From Stieleria magnilauensis (GTDB lineage Bacteria > Planctomycetota > Planctomycetia > Pirellulales > Pirellulaceae): 64,000 nucleotides of DNA. How positions within the stretch are numbered: the first letter of the stretch is position 1; every line of letters begins with the position of its first letter. A program made the position numbers and the translations under genes. The stretch spans positions 7,566,233 through 7,630,232 of the forward strand of contig CP036432.1 of the NCBI GenBank assembly GCA_007753675.1, read 5' to 3'. The notes below the pieces were generated by a model that did no database searches, was not told where the DNA came from, and worked only from the letters and a program-made list of their open reading frames with translations. Positions 9,066 to 15,779 of the stretch are shown piece after piece.

Positions 9066-9344
9066 CTAATCTTTTCCCCTCGTTGAAGATGCGATTCCCT
9101 TCACACTCATTACAAACCCCAAGGACCCAGGCGGGTTCCGAATCAATTCGGGGCGCGAGCGAATTCGTCTTTCGCGTCGTCTTCTTGGCGGATTCAACCA
9201 GAACACGTTGACAGCCCGCAAACCCCCGCTCGGGTGTCGGCTGCCCCTTTCCTTTATCGGACGCTCGGCGCTGGATTCTTTGTGGTGCTAAACTGAATTA
9301 AACTGACGGAATCTATCCTGCCATTGCACCTGCCGAGTCACGTG

Positions 9345-10301
9345 ATGAAGACCCGAAATCGCACTTTACCCGTTGCCGTCTTAGTGGGTGGTTCGGTGCT
9401 CTTTTCTGCCCATTCGTACATCGCGTGGGGCGAAGAAAAACGTGCGCCGGCGCCAAAGTTTTCTGCCGACGCGACCAAAGGCGTCTTCTTTGATTCAGTC
9501 GGCGATGCGATCCGCGGACAGCGGCCGACATTGCAAGCGTTGCGAAAGAAAAATGCCCAGGCGTCGAGTGTGGTTGTGGACGCACCCGAAGGCGGGGGTG
9601 GTGCGACAGCCGGACCCTGGGACAAGTTGATCTCCCCGACCTCGATCGAAGACGAGATCAAACGGATGAAGTTGCACTACGATTCCGTCGTCACTCAGCC
9701 CGGGCCGTTCAAGAGCGGAGGTTATGAGGAGGCTCGCTTGGACTTGATGGTGATGAGCAGTTTGTTTGCGATCATCAGCGAGTACGACGGCGATGTTCGC
9801 TGGAAGGAAGATGCGGCGGTCGCACGCGACCTGCTGGGGCGGACGGCGTTCAACTGCAATGCGGGAACGAATCAGGTGTTCAACGAAGCGCGGGCGCGAA
9901 AGGACGACTTGCAAGACCTGTTGTCGGGCACCGGACTGCGCGGCGGCAAGGCCGCCGAAACCAACGACTGGGCTTCGATCGCCGACCGTGCCCCGTTGAT
10001 GGAATACGCCGAATTGCTCAAGGAGCAACTTCGCAATGCGACCAGCAACGCCGATGACGTCAAAGCGGAACCGAACGATGTCCGCCGCCCGGCGGAGTTG
10101 CTGGCGATCTTGGGCCGAATCCTGGTCAAGGAAGGCATGGACGACTCGGACGATGCCGACTACGTGGCGTTCAGCGAAGCGATGACCAAAGCCGCGCAGG
10201 GAGTGACACGGGGATTGGAGCTGGATGATTACGATGCGATCGGCAGAGCCGTCGGCGCGATCACCCAGTCATGTGATGATTGTCACGGCCAATACCGTTG
10301 A
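9345..10301 (+). CDS. cytochrome c'-like secreted protein
   Basis: 318 residues from the ATG at 9345, chosen over 9324 because the basic n-region MKTRNRT directly precedes the hydrophobic signal. The protein is mostly helical and ends with a single haem site SCDDCHGQYR (CxxCH five residues from the end), the position typical of cytochrome c' / c556 proteins whose haem lies near the C-terminus. Length is about twice a normal cytochrome c' monomer, with an additional N-terminal helical half. Its stop at 10299-10301 abuts the stop of the convergent cytochrome gene with no gap. Periplasmic electron transfer or ligand binding is likely. Confidence 0.75.
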   Translation: MKTRNRTLPVAVLVGGSVLFSAHSYIAWGEEKRAPAPKFSADATKGVFFDSVGDAIRGQRPTLQALRKKNAQASSVVVDAPEGGGGATAGPWDKLISPTSIEDEIKRMKLHYDSVVTQPGPFKSGGYEEARLDLMVMSSLFAIISEYDGDVRWKEDAAVARDLLGRTAFNCNAGTNQVFNEARARKDDLQDLLSGTGLRGGKAAETNDWASIADRAPLMEYAELLKEQLRNATSNADDVKAEPNDVRRPAELLAILGRILVKEGMDDSDDADYVAFSEAMTKAAQGVTRGLELDDYDAIGRAVGAITQSCDDCHGQYR

Positions 10302-11429
10302 TCAGCCTTTCTTCTTCAGCGTCATCATGTATTCCACGATGTCGATCAAGCCCTGCCGGCCGGTGATGTGGTGCAGGTTCTCCGGCATGATGGACTTGTC
10401 GCTTTTCTTGATCGTCACGACGTCTTCGGATGGAATCTTGCGATTGATCGCATCGGCCGTTCGGATCACCACTTCATCATCGGTCTGCGAGATCTTTAGT
10501 CCCGTGATCACTTGGCCTTCTTCGGTCAACACGCTGAAGTTTTCGTAGTTGTGGCTGATGCCCGCGCTGGGCGCCAACACGGCCGTTAACATCGCTTCAC
10601 GCGAAAGCTTGGTTCCGATCTCCGACAGATTCGGGCCGACGTCCTTGCCGTAGTCGTTGACGATGTGACAGTTGGCACAAGTCCCTGCGCCGCGAAACAG
10701 TTTCTCGCCTGCGGCGACATCCCCGGTCATCTTGGCCAGTTCGTCGATCGGGGGTAAGGGCTGGGAATCTTTTTGGGCCGGTTGCGGCAACACGTTCGCG
10801 GCGGCTTTGCGAATGCCGCCGTCTTTGCTGCGCGCCAACAACGCGCCGGCAATCAGGACGGTGTCGCCGACCAGCGTTTTCTCGGTCGCTAAATCGATCA
10901 GCCGTTTTTCACCGTCCTTGGTTCGCGCCAACCCGGCGACGGCCGCGCGGCGCTGATCGTAGGGACGCTCGGCATCGGTCGCGACCTCGGACAGGAAATG
11001 ATTGGCGCGTCCGTTACCGAGTAACCCGAGCGTTTCGATCACGCCGCGGGCCTGGTCGGGCGAGGCAAGCAAGTTGCGGATTTCTCGTCGTCCGGCATCA
11101 AGTTCCAACAACAACTCCGCCGATTCCACCGCCGCCGATCGATCATCACCGACCAACGCCACCGTCAGTTGCGATTCAATGCCATCGGGTTTGAAACGTT
11201 TGACCAGTTTCATGAATTCCGGCGTGCCCTCGCTGCGCCGGATCTGCCGCATGACGGCCTCCGCCACCGCGGGGTCGGAGCGGTAGTCATAGCCATCGAT
11301 CCGCTCGATCGCCCGCACGACGATGGCGTCGCGACGAGCCTGCGCGGCATTGTCGGCAGCAGGCAAGCTTGATGGCGCGGTGAGGAGATACAGGAAGCCG
11401 ACGGTCAGGATCAACGCGTGAAGTTTCAT
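10302..11429 (-). CDS. secreted HEAT-repeat c-type cytochrome (PVC-type haem domain)
   Basis: 375 residues: signal peptide (MKLHALILTVGFLYLLTAPSSLPA), HEAT-like helical repeats up to about residue 230, then a PVC-type cytochrome c domain. The haem site is CANCH near residue 252 and GPNLSEIG follows; MPENLHHITG carries the distal Met. This domain normally forms the C-terminus of large planctomycete dehydrogenase-like proteins. Here it has its own signal peptide and lies 52 bp downstream of such a protein that lacks haem (11482-13791), so the two probably act together as donor and acceptor. Confidence 0.88.
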   Translation of the reverse strand: MKLHALILTVGFLYLLTAPSSLPAADNAAQARRDAIVVRAIERIDGYDYRSDPAVAEAVMRQIRRSEGTPEFMKLVKRFKPDGIESQLTVALVGDDRSAAVESAELLLELDAGRREIRNLLASPDQARGVIETLGLLGNGRANHFLSEVATDAERPYDQRRAAVAGLARTKDGEKRLIDLATEKTLVGDTVLIAGALLARSKDGGIRKAAANVLPQPAQKDSQPLPPIDELAKMTGDVAAGEKLFRGAGTCANCHIVNDYGKDVGPNLSEIGTKLSREAMLTAVLAPSAGISHNYENFSVLTEEGQVITGLKISQTDDEVVIRTADAINRKIPSEDVVTIKKSDKSIMPENLHHITGRQGLIDIVEYMMTLKKKG

Positions 11430-11481
11430 CGGGGGTGGGCAAAGAAGTGAAGGGAAAGGGGGACCAACAAAGCCGAGGCGT

Positions 11482-13791
11482 TCAGGGAAGCAGCCGTTTC
11501 AACGCGGCGCTGCGGACGTCCGAATCATGGAATTCGAGACTGCGAAAGTATCGATCCGTTTCACGCAGCGGTCGGTTCGGATCGGCGATCAATGAGACCA
11601 TGGCGTCTGCCGCTTTAGGGGCCCGGATTCTCCAGACCACGTCTCGGCCGGCCGCCGTGTCCCAGCGGCCGTTGACGGCATCCAGGTAGGCTTCGAAACA
11701 GGCTTCGGGGCGGACGTCGCTTCCGATCCCGAGGGCTTCCAGATACCAGCGGTCCTGGCCGTCGTAGGCCGTTGCCAGCTTGGCCCACAGCGTCGGCATG
11801 GTGTCGCTGGTGTCGTAGCGGAGCGCGACAGCCAACTCGCGTCGCACCGCCGCCGATTCATCGTCGGCGGCGTCGGCCAGCCACCGAGACGGTTGGGCGG
11901 TCAGTTGCTTGGCCAAACGGATCGCCGTGATGCGAATGTCTGGATTGGAATCGGCCAAAGCCTTGGTCACATAGTGCTCTCCGCGTCCGTCGATCTTACC
12001 GAGCAACCACAGCGCGCGGGCTCGCAGTCGCGGATTGGAATCAGCGTAGAGTTCCAGCAATTCGGGTTCGGCATCGCGGCCCATCGCGTGCAGCGTTCTC
12101 CAGGCTCGCGAGCGGACGGCCAAGTTCGGGTTTCGCAGCGCTTCGACAGCGCCGTCGGCGGTGGTGAAGTCGAACGTCGGAATCGTGTAAGCCGACCCGG
12201 GAGGTGCCAGTCGAAACAGCCGTCCCCGGTCCGAGTCGCCTTGATTGTGACCTCCCACGCCGGGATCGTACCAATCGGTCACGAACAGCGAACCGTCCGG
12301 TGCGGTGCAGACGTCGGCCGGTCGGAACCAGCGGTCGGTGGTTCCCGTCATCAATGGCTCGATCGTCGCGGTGTATCCGGCGCCATCGGGCTTGGCGGGG
12401 TAAGCGCGGACCATGTTGGGGCCGGGGTCGCAGTGGATGATCTGGTCCCAAAAACGTTGCGGCAACAACCGGCCTTCGTAAAAGCAGATGCCGCTGGGCG
12501 AGCCGGCACCGGTTTGCAGCATGTTGGGGACGACACCGGGATCGTTTAGGTGCCAGTGACGGTGCATGATTTCGTCTTCTTGGTTGATCCGTTCGTCGCG
12601 CCAACCGCCGCCGGTGATCTCATCGCGATAACCGTAGTTGCCGTGTTCCATCACAAAGTTGATTCGCGTGCCGCGGTTGCCGTCATCGTCGTTGTCACTT
12701 TGCCAGAGTGTGCCGAACGAATCGACGGTGGTTTCCCAGTTGTTGCGAAAGTTGTGCGCCAGGACTTCGAAATTGGAACCGTCCAGATCGCATCGAAACG
12801 GCATGCCGCCGTACAACGGTGCTCCGTTGTCGATGACGGGGCGGCCGTGAATGTCGATGACCGTTTCGCCATCGGCGTCTTTGACTTGCTCGCCGGTGTT
12901 GCCGAAGTTCCAGTAGAGTTTTCCGTCGGGGCCGAACAGGAACGAATGGCCGGAGTGGTCGTGTTGGGGGTTGCCGACTCCGGTGAACATCGCGGTCTTG
13001 CTGTCCGGCACGTCATCGCCATCGGTATCGACGAAACGCCAGACGTTGGGCGAGGCGGTGACGATGACATCGGTACCGGTCGCGTTTTCGAGCACGCAGA
13101 TGCCCATCGCTGAATCGATGTCGCGGCCTTGGTAAAACGTCTTGGCATCGTCCAAGACTCCATCGCCGTCGGTGTCCTCCAGGATCATGATCCGATCGCC
13201 TTCGGGGCGTGCGCCTTGATTGCGTCGATAATTCATCACGTCACAGACCCAAACGCGTCCGCGCGAATCGATATCCAGGTTGGTCAGGCTGCGGAGCAGC
13301 GGTTCGCTGGCCGCCAGGGTGGCTTCCAGACCTTCGGCGATCGTGATTCCCTTGATCGCGTTGGCAGGGTCGCGCTGGTCACCGTCGCTGGAGTTGTCCG
13401 GGGCGCTGCCCAGGGACGCCGGTGCGGCGCCGGCGTAGACGGCCAATCGGACGCTCGTGCTGGTGCCGCCGTTTTGACGCGTCCCCCCGGTGTCCAGGGC
13501 TCCGGTCGCCGTCAGCCGCGTGTAGCCCTCGGGGACCTTGAAGTGGATGACGCTGTTGGCGTGGGTCCCGATGGCGTGTTTTCCGATCACCTGGCCGTCG
13601 ACCGACCAGGGGGCTCCACTGCAGTTGAGATCCTTGCCAACGCTGCCCCAACCGGTCGTCGCGGACTGCCATCCCAAGTCGACCAGTGACAGCGATCCGG
13701 CAGGACCGTGCAGGGTCGGGTCCACCCAGTCGACCCAATCGCATGCGAATCCATCTCCGCCGTCATCGACGATCAGAAACAAGTCCGACAC
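11482..13791 (-). CDS. NPCBM + membrane-bound dehydrogenase-like propeller + HEAT repeats (probably 3' part of a frameshifted gene)
   Basis: 769 residues if read from the only near start, GTG at 13791. That start falls inside the NPCBM (galactose-binding-like) domain: FLIVDDGGDGFACDWVDWVD and IGTHANSVIHFKVPEGY are its core. The same frame is open upstream to the A10 run at 13888-13897 and encodes the missing first strands (SAKPIFLSGTLTSQTKRHRV), with no start codon or signal peptide. Next comes the PVC dehydrogenase propeller (TLAASEPLLRSLTNL, several DTDGDGV calcium-like loops, ADVCTAPDGSLFVTDWYDP), then HEAT repeats to the end. No CxxCH is present. It is best read as the continuation of the ThuA gene across the homopolymer. 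Predicted periplasmic sugar-oxidising or -binding protein. Confidence 0.85.
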   Translation of the reverse strand: MSDLFLIVDDGGDGFACDWVDWVDPTLHGPAGSLSLVDLGWQSATTGWGSVGKDLNCSGAPWSVDGQVIGKHAIGTHANSVIHFKVPEGYTRLTATGALDTGGTRQNGGTSTSVRLAVYAGAAPASLGSAPDNSSDGDQRDPANAIKGITIAEGLEATLAASEPLLRSLTNLDIDSRGRVWVCDVMNYRRNQGARPEGDRIMILEDTDGDGVLDDAKTFYQGRDIDSAMGICVLENATGTDVIVTASPNVWRFVDTDGDDVPDSKTAMFTGVGNPQHDHSGHSFLFGPDGKLYWNFGNTGEQVKDADGETVIDIHGRPVIDNGAPLYGGMPFRCDLDGSNFEVLAHNFRNNWETTVDSFGTLWQSDNDDDGNRGTRINFVMEHGNYGYRDEITGGGWRDERINQEDEIMHRHWHLNDPGVVPNMLQTGAGSPSGICFYEGRLLPQRFWDQIIHCDPGPNMVRAYPAKPDGAGYTATIEPLMTGTTDRWFRPADVCTAPDGSLFVTDWYDPGVGGHNQGDSDRGRLFRLAPPGSAYTIPTFDFTTADGAVEALRNPNLAVRSRAWRTLHAMGRDAEPELLELYADSNPRLRARALWLLGKIDGRGEHYVTKALADSNPDIRITAIRLAKQLTAQPSRWLADAADDESAAVRRELAVALRYDTSDTMPTLWAKLATAYDGQDRWYLEALGIGSDVRPEACFEAYLDAVNGRWDTAAGRDVVWRIRAPKAADAMVSLIADPNRPLRETDRYFRSLEFHDSDVRSAALKRLLP

Positions 13792-13841
13792 GCCAGCGAT
13801 CGAAGTATCGATTTCGACGCGATGGCGTTTCGTTTGGCTGG

Positions 13842-14858
13842 TCAGCGTGCCGGAAAGGAAGATCGGTTTGGCGGATTCAGTCGACTCTTTTTTTTTTGCG
13901 CCGTCAATTGAAACCGCTTGGCGGTTTCTTCTTCATCGAAATCATCGGGGCGTTCGTAATCTTGATCTTCCAGCAGACGTTTGATTCCGATCGGTTCTTC
14001 GCCCAACGAGGAGCCCTCCGGACCGATGGTTTCACCCGCGGTCCAGAGGATCGCGTTGGTCACCAAACGTCGCACGTCATCGTTGCCCCAGTTCCAATGG
14101 TAGTGTCCGCCGGTGAAGCCGAAGGACCGGCCGCCGTCGGGACGATCGTAAGCCCAGGCGACCGTTTGGGGTTCGCCCGCGGCAACACTCTTGCGAACGT
14201 GGGGATTGCCATGGTGTGGCCCGTCAGGCCGCTTCATGGTGTGATCGGGGGCGACCGCGGAAAGAATTGGCGTGACTTTGCCGAGTTCCGTAAACCGCAG
14301 GTGGAAGTACCACTCGTCGTCGGTTGCGAAGGGCTCGACGCCGCGTGTGATCGGATGGTCGGGCAGCGACTTGAATTCCGCCACCCAATGCGGATTGACG
14401 CTGTAGTTGATTTCGAAGTGGCCGCCGAGAAGCTCTTCCCAGTCTTTGCCGGGTTCACCGGGAACCATCTCGACCGCGTAGTGCAAGCACACCAACCCCG
14501 TTCCTTCGCCGAGACGTTGACGCAGTTGGTCGCGATGGTTCATCGCGACATGCCGCCCGCCGCCGTCGCAGTAAATGACGATCGTGTCGGCGGCGGCGAT
14601 TTGGTCATCCGACGGCCAGCCGCGAACGAGTGTGACCCGAGCGGTGTCGCTGCTCTGTTGGATCGCGTCTTGCAGGATGCGAAGTCCCGCAAAGTGTTCA
14701 TGAGCGCCGAATCGGTGCGACGGCGGACCGGCGACCATCAGGATCTGTTTGATCTCCGAGTCCGCGGCTGTTACCGGGGCGGCGGTCAAACCGAGGGAAA
14801 AGCAAACCGTCACGGATGCCAGGACGGTAACGAGCCAAGATCGATGTCGACGCATCAT
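13842..14858 (-). CDS. secreted ThuA domain protein (5' part of a probable ThuA-NPCBM-dehydrogenase fusion)
   Basis: About 338 residues from ATG at 14858 (14855 equally possible); earlier in-frame ATG at 14921 precedes the signal peptide by 21 unlikely residues. Signal: RRHRSWLVTVLASVTVCFSLGLTAAP. The ThuA fold (class I glutamine-amidotransferase-like, found with trehalose and other sugar-use genes) shows in KQILMVAGPPSHRFGAHEHF, IVIYCDGGGRH, LVCLHYAVEM, EWYFHLRF, VAWAYDRPDGGRSFGFTGGHYHWNWG. The last ~16 residues after the A10 run have no ThuA match. If one base is added at the run, the protein continues into the 769-residue frame to give a ~1,130-residue secreted protein. Confidence 0.88.
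   Translation of the reverse strand: MMRRHRSWLVTVLASVTVCFSLGLTAAPVTAADSEIKQILMVAGPPSHRFGAHEHFAGLRILQDAIQQSSDTARVTLVRGWPSDDQIAAADTIVIYCDGGGRHVAMNHRDQLRQRLGEGTGLVCLHYAVEMVPGEPGKDWEELLGGHFEINYSVNPHWVAEFKSLPDHPITRGVEPFATDDEWYFHLRFTELGKVTPILSAVAPDHTMKRPDGPHHGNPHVRKSVAAGEPQTVAWAYDRPDGGRSFGFTGGHYHWNWGNDDVRRLVTNAILWTAGETIGPEGSSLGEEPIGIKRLLEDQDYERPDDFDEEETAKRFQLTAQKKKSRLNPPNRSSFPAR
13888..13897 (-). other. A10 homopolymer at a gene junction, likely slippage or indel site
   Basis: Ten consecutive T on the plus strand (A10 in the mRNA). With ten A the ThuA frame passes through and stops 45 bases later after an unlikely tail (SRLNPPNRSSFPAR). With eleven A the ThuA frame runs directly into the NPCBM frame (KKKESTESAKPIFLSG). 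Runs of nine or more A are known sites for RNA polymerase slippage and for sequencing or replication indels. Confidence 0.7.
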
Positions 14859-14988
14859 TTCGAAAAGCCTCGGGAGGCAGGCGGGGCAGGAAGCGGGCAG
14901 AAGGGAGCAGTCCGACGGCACCGCATTAACGGCACCGCAACCGCCCTAGTCTAGCAGCAACGCCCGCGCCGGGGGAGTCAGAGGGGCG

Positions 14989-15100
14989 GTACCCAGTACC
15001 CAGTACCCAGTACCCAGTACCCAGTACCCAGTACCCAGTACCCAGTACCCAGTACCCAGTACCCAGTACCCAGTACCCAGTACCCAGTACCCAGTACCCA
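14989..15100 (+). repeat. heptamer tandem array, 16 x GTACCCA
   Basis: Sixteen uninterrupted perfect copies of GTACCCA. Because 7 is not a multiple of 3, all frames are open and give 7-residue peptide repeats (on the minus strand WVLGTGY); these open frames are not taken as genes. Confidence 0.97.
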
Positions 15101-15103
15101 GTA

Positions 15104-15152
15104 CCCCAAACCCCAAACCCCAAACCCCAAACCCCAAACCCCAAACCCCAAA
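15104..15152 (+). repeat. heptamer tandem array, 7 x CCCCAAA
   Basis: Seven perfect copies of CCCCAAA, separated from the GTACCCA array by three bases. The switch from one heptamer to another at the same period suggests the second array evolved from, or was copied next to, the first. Confidence 0.97.
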
Positions 15153-15237
15153 AACATTCCCCGTTGGGGGGGCTGAACCCGTCTGGTTTTCTAGTCTGTT
15201 GACGTTCTGTTTCGAATCCATGCGGGAGCGATCAAAC

Positions 15238-15708
15238 ATGGCAGGTGTGAACCGGTTTACAGAACTCTTGTTTTGGCAGAAGTCGCGAACGTGGTCGAAA
15301 GAGATTTTTCAACGAACCCGCCGCGATCCCTTTGCCTTAGACCGTCGCTTGGTCGTCCAAATCAATGACTCCTCCGAGTCCGTGATGGCAAACATTGCCG
15401 AGGGGTTTGGCCGAGGAACTCAAGGTGAATTCGTCCAGTTTCTAGGCTACTCCCTCGGCGGCCTGAATGAGACTCAGTCGCACTTGGTGGCCGCATTCGA
15501 TCGGGACTATCTGGAACGAGAGGACTACAGGACGCTGTTCGCCCAAGGCACCGAAATTCGCAAGATGATGGTCGCCTTCATGCGCTCGATGGTGAAGACA
15601 GGCTCCGGTGTCAAACACATCCGAAAATACAAATCGTGGTCGGATGAAGTCTGGGAGATGTATGAGAAGTTCGCCGGAAAACAACGCCCAGAGCTGTATC
15701 GGTCGTGA
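15238..15708 (+). CDS. four-helix-bundle protein (23S rRNA IVS-encoded protein family)
   Basis: 156 residues. The ATG at 15238 is preferred since GGGAG lies 8 bases upstream; an earlier ATG at 15199 lacks a site. The hallmark INDSSESVMANIAEGFGRGTQGEFVQFL block and the following GGLNETQSHL identify the family first found in intervening sequences of 23S rRNA genes and related to the Avd accessory protein of diversity-generating retroelements. No reverse transcriptase or rRNA gene is nearby. It sits alone immediately after the heptamer arrays, a typical place for this mobile-looking family. Function unknown; nucleic-acid binding is suspected from the basic surface. Confidence 0.88.
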   Translation: MAGVNRFTELLFWQKSRTWSKEIFQRTRRDPFALDRRLVVQINDSSESVMANIAEGFGRGTQGEFVQFLGYSLGGLNETQSHLVAAFDRDYLEREDYRTLFAQGTEIRKMMVAFMRSMVKTGSGVKHIRKYKSWSDEVWEMYEKFAGKQRPELYRS

Positions 15709-15779
15709 ATCGGGGAACTCCACCCCCCGAAACCTGCGTTGTGGTTGACTTTGGGGGCGGGATGGGTTCGAACTAATGC

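Noticed and set aside
14926-15239. Minus-strand frames of 72-97 residues with a repeated GYWVLGT-like peptide
   Set aside because: They are created by the heptamer arrays, which are open in every frame.
15238-15708. Avd gene of a diversity-generating retroelement
   Set aside because: The four-helix-bundle family fits, but there is no reverse transcriptase, template repeat or variable repeat nearby.
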